Source of the DNA: CAKSQF01 sp964568425
GTDB taxonomy: Bacteria; Bacillota; Clostridia; Oscillospirales; CAG-272
Assembly (NCBI GenBank): GCA_964568425.1
Contig: CAZMPO010000001.1
Coordinates: 96,369-160,368 of the forward strand
Direction of reading: 5' to 3'
Length of the DNA: 64,000 bases
Part shown: positions 1-6,927 of the stretch, piece by piece
Layout: each line of letters opens with the position of its first letter
Position numbering within the stretch: the stretch's first letter is position 1
Translations under genes and position numbers: made by a program
The notes under the pieces: model-generated
The model's input: only the letters and a program-made list of their open reading frames with translations
What the model was told of the DNA's origin: nothing
Databases searched by the model: none

Positions 1-2
1 GG

Positions 3-395
3 ATCATGACATCGTTTTTGCGGCTTGCAAGACAGTTCGAGCTTCACGCGCATTATGTTTGCACCGTCTCGGTCGGAGAGGGCAGACAGACGCTTGTCGG
101 GCTTTTCGGAAGGGAAATGCCGCCGACCGACGGAGCGGAGCATCTTGATCTGTTCGTCTCGGTGCGGGACGGCAGACTTTGCGATCTGCTCTCGGGCTAC
201 GATCAGCTCGGGGCATCCTGTGAGCTTGTCACCGCTCTGCCGCGCGCGATGTTCGAGGAGGAAAATTATTTCGTCAGCCTTTCCTTAAAGGATGCCGATG
301 CCGCCGCCTTGATCGCGTTTTCAAGGCTGATCGTGCCGTCGGTATTTGTCGGAGGCTTGTACAAAAAGATCCCCGAGACAACAAAAACCAAATAA
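3..395 (+). CDS. Hypothetical protein, possibly cut by the left window edge
   Basis: The reading frame is open to the left edge and its first ATG is at position 6, so the true start may lie outside the window. About 129 residues are visible. They form a mixed alpha/beta soluble sequence with no signal peptide, membrane segment or motif that I recognise. The end is Lys/Thr-rich (IPETTKTK). It lies 67 bases upstream of the TSCPD-domain gene on the same strand and may share its transcript. No function is assigned. Confidence 0.55.
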   Translation: MMTSFLRLARQFELHAHYVCTVSVGEGRQTLVGLFGREMPPTDGAEHLDLFVSVRDGRLCDLLSGYDQLGASCELVTALPRAMFEEENYFVSLSLKDADAAALIAFSRLIVPSVFVGGLYKKIPETTKTK

Positions 396-462
396 GATCT
401 GACATAACAGAAATAAAACAGAAGATCACGAAAGAACACGAAAGAAAATGAGGTAATTTATC

Positions 463-723
463 ATGAAAACATTCAGCTATACACCGTCGGGCGTTTGCTC
501 AAGACAGATCGAGATCGCAGTTGAGGGCGATATCGTTGCATCGGTACGCTATATCGGCGGTTGCAGCGGAAACACTCAGGGTGTTGCCGCACTCGTCAAG
601 GGCATGAAGATCGACGAGGCTATATCGAGACTTGAGGGGATCAGATGCGGCGGCAAGCCGACGTCATGTCCCGATCAGCTCGCGCGCGCACTGCGTATGA
701 TAAAAGAGGGCGCGGCTGACTGA
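463..723 (+). CDS. TSCPD domain-containing protein (TIGR03905 type)
   Basis: This 86-residue protein has the layout of the small TSCPD family: an N-terminal beta segment, a GGCSGNTQGVAAL loop at about residues 31-43, a conserved Cys at about 62 (IRCGGKPTSCPDQLARAL) and the TSCPD signature itself near the C-terminus. The same domain occurs as a C-terminal extension in some ribonucleotide reductases, but the stand-alone members have no established function. The Cys residues could bind metal or be redox active, which is inference. A GAGGTAA ribosome binding site precedes the ATG. It is followed 40 bases later by the phosphoglucomutase gene on the same strand. Confidence 0.85.
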   Translation: MKTFSYTPSGVCSRQIEIAVEGDIVASVRYIGGCSGNTQGVAALVKGMKIDEAISRLEGIRCGGKPTSCPDQLARALRMIKEGAAD

Positions 724-763
724 GCCCAATGAATGAAGATTTGAAGGAAGGTTTATAATTAAC

Positions 764-2488
764 ATGATGGACTATATGTCAAATTATCGCCGCTTTACGG
801 AAAGCGATAAGGTCGATGAAAAGACGAAAGAGGAGCTTGCCTCCATCGAGGGAAATGAAAAGGAGATCGAGCTTCGTTTCTTTAAGTACCTTGAATTCGG
901 TACGGCGGGACTTCGCGGCACGATGATGGCGGGAACGAACGCAATGAATGTTTACACCGTCGCACACGCGACACAAGGCTTTGCAAACCTCATTTTGCAG
1001 GAGGGCAAGGCAGATCGCGGCGTGGTCGTCGGCAGAGACAGCCGTAACAACAGCGAGCTTTTTGCAAGGGTCACCGCGCAGGTGCTTGCCGCAAACGGGA
1101 TCAAGGTCTATTTCCATGACGCCCTTCGCCCCACACCCGTGCTCTCGTTCTCGATCCGCTATCTCGGATGCATCGCGGGCGTAAATATCACCGCCTCGCA
1201 CAATCCGAAGGAATACAACGGATACAAGGCATATTGGGAGGACGGCGCACAGCTCTCCTTGGAGCAGGCTGACATAGTGTCCGATTATATCGCAAAGACA
1301 GATATTTTCGACGGCGTAAAGTCTGTCGATTTCGATCGCGCGCTCGCTGACGGTATCATCGAGATCGTCGGTGCAGAGATCGATGATGCATATATCGAAA
1401 ATGTCATCGCTCAGCGTATCGACAAAAATGCCGTCCCGAATGTTGCCGATGAGCTCAAGATCGTTTATACGCCTCTCCACGGTTGCGGATACAGACTTGT
1501 CCCGGAGACACTTCGTCTTTGCGGAGTAAAGCATCTCTATACCGTATGGCAGCAGATGGTGCTTGACGGCGATTTTCCGACCGTCGCTCAGCCTAACCCC
1601 GAATATCCCGAGGCGCTGACGCTCGGACGCGACCTTGCGAAGAAGGTGGGCTCGGATCTTGTTATAGCGACCGACCCCGATGCCGATCGTGTCGGAATCA
1701 TGGTCAAGAGCCACGACGGCTCGTTTGTTACGATGACCGGCAACCAAGTCGGCGCGCTCCTGCTTGATTATATCCTTACCGCATATGAAAATACCGGTAC
1801 GATGCCCGACGGTCCTTACGCCGTAAAGACGATCGTTACGACCGAGATGGCAACAAAGATCTGCGCCGAGCACGGCGTCGAGATCTTCAACGTGCTGACC
1901 GGATTTAAGTTTATCGGCGAGGTCATAAAAAAGCATGACGATGTCGGTGTCGGGCATTATCTCTTCGGCTTTGAGGAGTCCTACGGCTACCTTAAGGGAA
2001 CATACGCAAGAGATAAGGACAGCGTTGTTGCCGTTATGCTCATCACCGAGATGGCGGCCTATTACAAGGCTAAGGGCATGACGCTTTACGATGCGGTGAA
2101 CGCACTTTACGAGCGTTACGGCTACTATAAAGAGGCAACCGTCAATGTCGTTATGAAGGGTCTTGACGGACTTGAAAAGATGGCGGCACTGATGGAGGGG
2201 ATCAGAAATGATCCTCCGAAGGAGCTTGGCGGCAGACCGATCATTTCGATGCGTGACTATCTCACCGAGACGATCACCAATCTCGAAACGGGCGAGAAGA
2301 CCTCTACCGGACTTCCCAAATCGAATGTTCTCTATTTTGAGACTACGGGCGGCAATGTCGTGGTCATCCGTCCCTCGGGAACTGAGCCCAAGGTCAAGAT
2401 CTACCTGCTTGTCAACGGCAAATGCGAAAAGTGCGCGACCGAAACAATGAACGCCTTCCGCGAGAGCATCTCCGGCTGGACGAAGTAA
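764..2488 (+). CDS. pgcA: Phospho-sugar mutase (phosphoglucomutase/phosphomannomutase family)
   Basis: This 574-residue cytoplasmic enzyme belongs to the alpha-D-phosphohexomutase superfamily, which interconverts hexose 1- and 6-phosphates. All four signature loops are visible: the phosphoserine loop TASHNPKEYNGYK near 142-154, the Mg-binding loop DPDADRVG near 304-311, the sugar loop GFEESYGYL near 402-410 and the phosphate-binding loop RPSGTEPKVK near 535-545. Length and architecture match the PgcA-type phosphoglucomutase of Firmicutes, so glucose phosphate is the likely main substrate, but mannose phosphate cannot be excluded. The start is ATG-ATG, with GGAAGG upstream. A strong hairpin terminator follows the stop codon immediately. 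Confidence 0.93.
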   Translation: MMDYMSNYRRFTESDKVDEKTKEELASIEGNEKEIELRFFKYLEFGTAGLRGTMMAGTNAMNVYTVAHATQGFANLILQEGKADRGVVVGRDSRNNSELFARVTAQVLAANGIKVYFHDALRPTPVLSFSIRYLGCIAGVNITASHNPKEYNGYKAYWEDGAQLSLEQADIVSDYIAKTDIFDGVKSVDFDRALADGIIEIVGAEIDDAYIENVIAQRIDKNAVPNVADELKIVYTPLHGCGYRLVPETLRLCGVKHLYTVWQQMVLDGDFPTVAQPNPEYPEALTLGRDLAKKVGSDLVIATDPDADRVGIMVKSHDGSFVTMTGNQVGALLLDYILTAYENTGTMPDGPYAVKTIVTTEMATKICAEHGVEIFNVLTGFKFIGEVIKKHDDVGVGHYLFGFEESYGYLKGTYARDKDSVVAVMLITEMAAYYKAKGMTLYDAVNALYERYGYYKEATVNVVMKGLDGLEKMAALMEGIRNDPPKELGGRPIISMRDYLTETITNLETGEKTSTGLPKSNVLYFETTGGNVVVIRPSGTEPKVKIYLLVNGKCEKCATETMNAFRESISGWTK

Positions 2489-2496
2489 TACAAAAA

Positions 2497-2540
2497 GTCT
2501 GTCTCAAATGCGAGCTCAAGCATTTGAGACAGACTTTTTT
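2497..2540 (+). terminator. Rho-independent terminator after the phospho-sugar mutase
   Basis: A perfect 15-base-pair stem (GTCTGTCTCAAATGC and its complement) with an 8-base loop is followed by TTTTTT. The same stem sequence recurs at 47678 and 56895, so it belongs to a dispersed hairpin family as well as acting as a terminator. Confidence 0.9.
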
Positions 2541-2958
2541 GAAATTAGAAATTAGGAATTAGGAATTAGAAATTAGCGAGAATTGGCTGTGATATCANNN
2601 NNNNNNNNNNNNNNNNNNNNNNNNNNNNNNNNNNNNNNNNNNNNNNNNNNNNNNNNNNNNNNNNNNNNNNNNNNNNNNNNNNNNNNNNNNNNNNNNNAGC
2701 GGGAGGGGCAAGCCCCTCCCTTATCGGCTTTTGTTTCGGCAACAGACTTATTTGAAATGAGGAATTAGAAATTAGGAATTAGGAATTAGAAATTAGCGAG
2801 AATTGGCTGTGATATCACCGACATATTATATATTGACCTACCAAAGAGCGGGAGGGGCAAGCCCCTCCCTTATCGGCTTTTGTTTCGGCAACAGACTTAT
2901 TATAAATCGACTGCTCAAACAATCAAATCTCACCAATTCCTAATTCCTCATTCCTAAT
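2541..2958. repeat. Repeat-filled intergenic region with an assembly gap
   Basis: No gene is visible in this stretch. Two segments occur twice in the same order. A 57-base unit of AATTAG repeats plus a short unique tail lies at 2541-2597 and 2761-2817, differing at one base. A 55-base unit starting AGCGGGAGGGGCAAGCCCC, which forms a GGGAGGGGC/GCCCCTCCC hairpin, lies at 2698-2752 and 2847-2901. In the first copy the link between them is the run of 100 N. In the second it is 29 bases. The region ends with an inverted AATTAGGA tract (about 2930-2958). A diverged copy of the hairpin unit lies in the opposite orientation at about 47213-47275. Confidence 0.9.
2598..2697. other. Assembly gap of 100 N
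   Basis: Exactly 100 unknown bases, a conventional scaffold gap size. Both flanks are repeats that recur intact 160-220 bases downstream, so the true gap could be much shorter, such as the 29 bases that join the same units at 2818-2846. Confidence 0.97.
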
Positions 2959-2959
2959 T

Positions 2960-4024
2960 TCACTGTATCTTTATCACACCGCTGTTTATCTGCGCTGCCG
3001 TGTAGACGCTCGGGGCGGAGATGGTGCTTTGGTAGATCGATGCGACGATCTGTACCGATGCGCTCGTGAGCTTTTCATCCATGTCAAATTCACCTGCGGT
3101 GAGGGGATCTGCGAAAATCGACAGAAAATCATTTATCTGATCGACCGCCGCGCTCTTGCAAACGACCGAGAACTTGCCTGCCGACAGGGTTACCGGCTCG
3201 ATGGCAAGCCTTGCAAATTTGACATTTTCGGGGTCTGCGGCTGCAAGCGAGCGGAGCAGAAATACATCCGCCGAGCCTTTGCCGCTTATCGTTGTGGTCA
3301 TGTGCTGCCTGATCTCGACCGCGCAGATCGAGAGCACCTTTTCATCAACATCGTTGCGAAGCGCGGATATGAATGCGTTGATGAGCAGCTTGTGAATGTG
3401 AAGCGAACCGACAAATTCCGAGCGATATCCGCTGTAGACCATCAGCCCTGCCGTCGCTTTGCCGTCGAGCATGGTGTTTCCCGCCTTGACGATCGTGCCG
3501 TCGTCGAGCCCGATCGCGTAAGGAATGTTCATCTTCATGCCGCCGATCGCGTCCACCGCACCGATCAGCTTGTCATAGGTCATGTGCGTCGTGTGATCGA
3601 TCGGGATCGAGAGCGAGGAGACGATCAGACCCTTGAGATCGCTCATTGCCGTGCTTGTCGGATCTTCGGCACCTGCCGCGATCGCCGCCGCATATCTGTT
3701 CTTGTACCAAAGAGAAAGCGAGCCCTCGTCTTCAAAATACAGATCGGTCGGGAGCTGGAGCACGGCAACCGAATCCTCGTCGGTGTTCAGCCTGAATATG
3801 ACCGCAGATACGATCTCGCCCGCGATTTTTCCCTCAAATACCGAGAGAATGGTTATTATATTCTTCTTGCGGTTGATCGTAAATTCGCTCGGACCTTCGT
3901 CCTTTGTCGCAGGAGCGGTCGTTGCCACACCTCCGGGCGAATAATCGGTGAAAAATCGGTCGCATCCGACAGTCGGAATTATCATGCAAATTATCAGCAA
4001 GATTGCAAGAAATCTCTTTTTCAT
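2960..4024 (-). CDS. LCP (LytR-CpsA-Psr)-like lipoprotein
   Basis: This 354-residue protein starts with a lipoprotein-type signal (Lys-rich start, hydrophobic core, Cys at about 21 in PTVGCDRF), then a Thr/Pro linker. The body matches the LCP fold that transfers glycopolymers to peptidoglycan: SVAVLQLPTDLYFE for the first strand pair, VDAIGGMKMNIPYAIG in the middle, and LDGKATAGLMVYSGYRSEF where LCP proteins have LxGxxALxYxRxR. The Arg-rich active-site segment is poorly conserved, so it may have lost ligase activity. LCP proteins normally have an N-terminal transmembrane helix, so lipid anchoring is unusual. It is a single minus-strand gene. Confidence 0.7.
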   Translation of the reverse strand: MKKRFLAILLIICMIIPTVGCDRFFTDYSPGGVATTAPATKDEGPSEFTINRKKNIITILSVFEGKIAGEIVSAVIFRLNTDEDSVAVLQLPTDLYFEDEGSLSLWYKNRYAAAIAAGAEDPTSTAMSDLKGLIVSSLSIPIDHTTHMTYDKLIGAVDAIGGMKMNIPYAIGLDDGTIVKAGNTMLDGKATAGLMVYSGYRSEFVGSLHIHKLLINAFISALRNDVDEKVLSICAVEIRQHMTTTISGKGSADVFLLRSLAAADPENVKFARLAIEPVTLSAGKFSVVCKSAAVDQINDFLSIFADPLTAGEFDMDEKLTSASVQIVASIYQSTISAPSVYTAAQINSGVIKIQ

Positions 4025-4098
4025 GCCAAGATCTCCTTATAAAACTTTTGCTCAAACGATTGTAAAAGTCGAGAAAACAAAAATATAAATTAAATCGT

Positions 4099-4185
4099 TT
4101 TTTTCGGCAGCTTTGCCGCCGAAAAAACACCGCCAAGACAAGCGAAGCGAGCACGGTTCGATTGTAAAACGCAGTTTTACAATCG
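4099..4185 (-). terminator. Two hairpins downstream of the ClpP-like gene
   Basis: GTTTTACAATCG and its complement form a perfect 12-base-pair stem with a 3-base loop at 4159-4185. A second stem flanked by A and T runs (TTTTTTCGGC/GCCGAAAAAA) lies at 4099-4127. Both sit just past the minus-strand stop at 4202, and the second could terminate in either direction. Confidence 0.7.
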
Positions 4186-4201
4186 CTTATATTATACCAC
4201 A

Positions 4202-4909
4202 TTATCGACCGCTTGTCAAGCCCCCATCGACGATCATCGATTTCAGCGCATCGATCGCCTCGGAAAGACCGCCGAGCGAGTCTATCAGCCCGACCTCGAC
4301 CGCACCCCGACCCTCAAGTATCGTCCCCACGTCGGTCGCAATGTCGCCCGTGCTCATGAGAAGCTCGTCAAGCTTTTCTTTTGATATCGACGAATGCCCG
4401 ACAACAAAATCGGTGATCCTCTCCTGCATCTTCTCAAAATAGCGAAATGTCTGCGGCGCGCCGATCACCGTGCCGCTGATTCGGACGGGGTGTACCGTCA
4501 TGGTGGCGGACGGCACGATGAATGACTTTTTTGCCGATACTGCGAGCGGTACGCCGATCGAGTGTCCGCCGCCCAAAACGAGCGAGACGGTCGGCTTTTT
4601 CATTGACGCGATAAGCTCGGCTATCGCAAGCCCTGCCTCGACATCGCCACCGACCGTGTTGAGCATGAGCAGCAGTCCGTCGATCTCGTCATCCTCCTCG
4701 ACCGATACGATCAGCGGAAGGACGTGCTCGTATTTCGTCGTTTTTTGATTTTCCGAGCAGAGATAGTGCCCCTCGATCTGCCCGATCACGGTAAGCGTCC
4801 TGATCCGTGCCCCGCCGCTCTCGGTCAAAGTGCCGCCGCAATCGTCCATACTCTCGCCTTTTTTACCCTCTTCGACAACATTTTCCTCAAAATCTAAAAT
4901 TTTTTCCAT
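4202..4909 (-). CDS. ClpP-fold serine protease, TepA/YmfB-like
   Basis: The protein is 235 residues from the chosen start. The frame is open 66 bases further, but the ATG at 4909 has AAAGGGCGG 5 bases upstream, whereas the upstream candidate lacks a site and overlaps the divergent promoter. The crotonase/ClpP fold is evident: LLLMLNTVGGDVEAGLAIAELI, the nucleophile loop GGGHSIGVPLAV (Ser in GHSIG) and TMTVHPVRISG carrying the catalytic-type His. This arrangement matches the ClpP-like TepA (translocation-enhancing) family of Firmicutes. The N-terminal 40 residues are acidic. It is probably cytoplasmic. The substrate is unknown. Confidence 0.85.
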   Translation of the reverse strand: MEKILDFEENVVEEGKKGESMDDCGGTLTESGGARIRTLTVIGQIEGHYLCSENQKTTKYEHVLPLIVSVEEDDEIDGLLLMLNTVGGDVEAGLAIAELIASMKKPTVSLVLGGGHSIGVPLAVSAKKSFIVPSATMTVHPVRISGTVIGAPQTFRYFEKMQERITDFVVGHSSISKEKLDELLMSTGDIATDVGTILEGRGAVEVGLIDSLGGLSEAIDALKSMIVDGGLTSGR

Positions 4910-4927
4910 AATATCCGCCCTTTGCTG

Positions 4928-4956
4928 TTTACTTTTTTGAAAATATGTGCTATAAT
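4928..4956 (+). promoter_or_regulatory. Promoter for pduL
   Basis: TTTACT (4928-4933), a 17-base spacer and TATAAT (4951-4956) preceded by TGTGC. An AATCGGAGG ribosome binding site follows before the ATG at 5011. Confidence 0.75.
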
Positions 4957-5010
4957 AAGACAAAGCATTTTGCAAATATTATTTCCACATAAATCGGAGG
5001 TATTCAAGTT

Positions 5011-5580
5011 ATGAATTTTATCGTTGAAACATCAGCGCGCCATATCCATCTCACAAGCGCGGATATCGAAAAGCTTTTCGGTGAGGGCGCACAGCTCCAC
5101 AATAAGAAGGATCTTTCCCAGCCCGGTCAGTTTGCCTGCGAGGAAAAGGTCGAGCTCGTCGGACCTAAGGGCAACCTTAAGGTATCCGTTCTCGGCCCCG
5201 CAAGAGGCGCGACCCAGGTCGAGCTGTCCTTTACCGATGCTCGTACACTCGGACTTAAGAGCGTTCCCGTTCGCGAGAGCGGCGATGTTGCGGGCACTCC
5301 CGGCATTAAGCTTGTCGGACCCTGCGGCGAGGTCGAGATCACCGAGGGCGTTATCATCGCAAAACGCCATATACATATGACTCCCGCAGACGCAGAGGCA
5401 TTCGGCGTCAAGGATAAGGATGTTGTTTCGGTCAAGATCGCAAACGATTGCCGTACAACGATCTACGGCGATGTCGTCGTCCGCGTTTCGCCCACCTATG
5501 CGCTCGCAATGCATATCGACACCGATGAGTCCAATGCGGCTGCCGCATTCGGCACATGCTACGGCGAGATCGTAAAATAA
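5011..5580 (+). CDS. pduL: PduL-type phosphate acyltransferase
   Basis: This 189-residue enzyme transfers acyl groups between CoA and phosphate (acyl-CoA plus phosphate to acyl phosphate plus CoA). It shows the tandem half-domains of PduL, each with a zinc-binding His motif: SARHIHLT at 8-15 and AKRHIHMT at about 118-125. There is no N-terminal microcompartment-targeting peptide, and no shell-protein genes are nearby, so it is probably a housekeeping phosphotransacetylase used with acetate kinase to make ATP. That role is inference. It has its own promoter and a good GGAGGT site, and is followed by the Mrp gene 54 bases later. Confidence 0.93.
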   Translation: MNFIVETSARHIHLTSADIEKLFGEGAQLHNKKDLSQPGQFACEEKVELVGPKGNLKVSVLGPARGATQVELSFTDARTLGLKSVPVRESGDVAGTPGIKLVGPCGEVEITEGVIIAKRHIHMTPADAEAFGVKDKDVVSVKIANDCRTTIYGDVVVRVSPTYALAMHIDTDESNAAAAFGTCYGEIVK

Positions 5581-5634
5581 TCAAAATCGTAAGAAATATC
5601 CATTTTCCCCAAAGATCGAAAGGAAATTGTTGTA

Positions 5635-6489
5635 ATGGCAGAAAATTACAATCAAACCCCCGAGGGTTGCACACACGACTGCTCAACATGCGGTGCGGAT
5701 TGCCCCTCAAAAAATAAAGAAAGCCTGATCGAGGCGGCAAATAAAGGCTCTGATGTCAAAAAGCTCGTTGCCGTTGTCAGCGGTAAGGGCGGCGTCGGCA
5801 AATCGCTCGTCACATCCATGCTCGCCTGCCTCACTCAAAAGAGCGGCAGACAGGCAGGTGTCCTCGATGCCGATATCACCGGTCCGTCCATCCCGAAGAT
5901 CTTCGGCGCAAATTCGCAGATCTACGGCGACGATAACGGCATGCTTCCTGTCGAGAGCAGGAGCGGCATCAAGCTCATGTCGATCAACTTCATGCTCGAG
6001 GACGAGACTACACCTATCGTGTGGCGCGGATCGCTCATCTCGGGTGCGGTCAAGCAGTTCTGGACAGATGTCGCATGGGGCAAGACAGATTGCCTTTATA
6101 TCGATATGCCTCCCGGAACCGGCGATGTTCCGCTGACCGTCTTCCAGTCACTTCCCATAGATGGTATCGTCATCGTCACCTCGCCTCAGGATCTCGTGTC
6201 GATGATCGTCGCAAAGGCGGTCAATATGGCAAAGATGATGAATATCCCCGTTCTCGGTATCGTCGAAAACTATAGCTATTTCGAATGTCCCGACTGTGGT
6301 AAACGCCATAATATCTACGGCGAAAGCAAACTCGATGCGGTCGCCGCCGAATATGACCTTCCCGTCCTCGCGCGTATCCCGATCGACCCCGACCTCGCCG
6401 CCCTCTGCGATAAGGGCTGCCTCGAGGAGCTCTCCGAAAAACAAAAAGGCTACCTCGCATCCGCAGTAGATAAGATCTTCGCCGAGTGA
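5635..6489 (+). CDS. apbC: Mrp/NBP35-family iron-sulfur cluster carrier ATPase
   Basis: This 284-residue soluble P-loop ATPase (MinD/Mrp family) transfers Fe-S clusters to apoproteins. The N-terminus carries a Cys cluster (CTHDCSTCGADCPSK, residues about 10-24), as in NBP35-type members. The deviant Walker A VSGKGGVGKSLV lies near 46-57. The Mrp signature DMPPGTGDVPLT is near 160, and a CPDCG pair lies near 219-223, which in this family binds the bridging cluster at the dimer interface. The gene is in line with pduL and ends at a strong terminator. The isc-type genes lie about 13 kb away. Confidence 0.93.
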   Translation: MAENYNQTPEGCTHDCSTCGADCPSKNKESLIEAANKGSDVKKLVAVVSGKGGVGKSLVTSMLACLTQKSGRQAGVLDADITGPSIPKIFGANSQIYGDDNGMLPVESRSGIKLMSINFMLEDETTPIVWRGSLISGAVKQFWTDVAWGKTDCLYIDMPPGTGDVPLTVFQSLPIDGIVIVTSPQDLVSMIVAKAVNMAKMMNIPVLGIVENYSYFECPDCGKRHNIYGESKLDAVAAEYDLPVLARIPIDPDLAALCDKGCLEELSEKQKGYLASAVDKIFAE

Positions 6490-6510
6490 TCGAAAAAATT
6501 AATATTATCA

Positions 6511-6547
6511 AAAAAGACTGTGTTCTCGATGAGTTCACAGTCTTTTT
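6511..6547 (+). terminator. Terminator after the Mrp gene
   Basis: AAAAAGACTGTG pairs perfectly with CACAGTCTTTTT, 12 base pairs with a 13-base loop, 21 bases after the stop. Confidence 0.88.
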
Positions 6548-6651
6548 GCGTTGCGAAAAGGGTGTGTATTTACGAATAACGAAAAAATGCTCCCTCGCCT
6601 GCCTTTTCGTCGCATGTTTTTAAAAAAGAATAAAGAAATTACAAAAAAGTA

Positions 6652-6680
6652 TTGACAAACGCTCGATTTAGTATTATAAC
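6652..6680 (+). promoter_or_regulatory. Promoter of the secreted cohesin locus
   Basis: TTGACA (6652-6657), a 17-base spacer and TATAAC (6675-6680). It leaves an untranslated leader of about 75 bases before the small peptide at 6760. Confidence 0.8.
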
Positions 6681-6759
6681 ACTAACATAAAGATCGAAAA
6701 CTATAACTCTATTCGTGTTATGTTGTAATTTGATCAATAAAAACAAGGAGGAAAAACGC

Positions 6760-6894
6760 ATGAATAATCAGAAAAAACTGTACGAATTGCCTGTTGCCAC
6801 GATCGAGGAGCATGTCGGGATGATCATTCTCGAAAGCAGCTCGGATAACAAGCCCATTGACGAAGATCAAGGCGAGTGGGATCCGCAATTCTAA
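6760..6894 (+). CDS. Small peptide of unknown function (KKxYxxPxAT[IV]E family)
   Basis: A 44-residue ORF with a strong AAGGAGG site 8 bases before the ATG and its own promoter. It starts MNNQKKLYELPVATIEEHVG, has a short hydrophobic patch (MIIL) and an acidic, Trp-containing end (GEWDPQF). There is no signal peptide and no Cys. The same layout (KK-x-Y-x-x-P-x-AT-[IV]-E, then I-[IL]-x-[AS]-S, a Pro-containing tail and a Trp near the end) is seen in the 47-residue ORF at 62646. Both lie beside a gene for a large secreted protein. Short ORFs of this style are common and poorly studied in Clostridia. A precursor-peptide or structural role is possible, but nothing here proves it. Confidence 0.75.
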   Translation: MNNQKKLYELPVATIEEHVGMIILESSSDNKPIDEDQGEWDPQF

Positions 6895-6927
6895 TTTACC
6901 ATTTTGTTTTTAAGGAGAAAACACATC

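Noticed and set aside
3029..4042. 337-residue plus-strand ORF opposite the LCP-like gene
   Set aside because: No RBS, arginine-rich composition typical of an antisense frame, while the minus strand has a signal peptide and LCP motifs.
5011..6489. Bacterial microcompartment locus around pduL
   Set aside because: No shell-protein genes or targeting peptide; the neighbours are a protease and Mrp.
6904..6927. Upstream start of the cohesin protein
   Set aside because: The first in-frame start lacks an RBS and would precede the signal peptide with eight extra residues; the ATG at 6928 has TAAGGAGAA.
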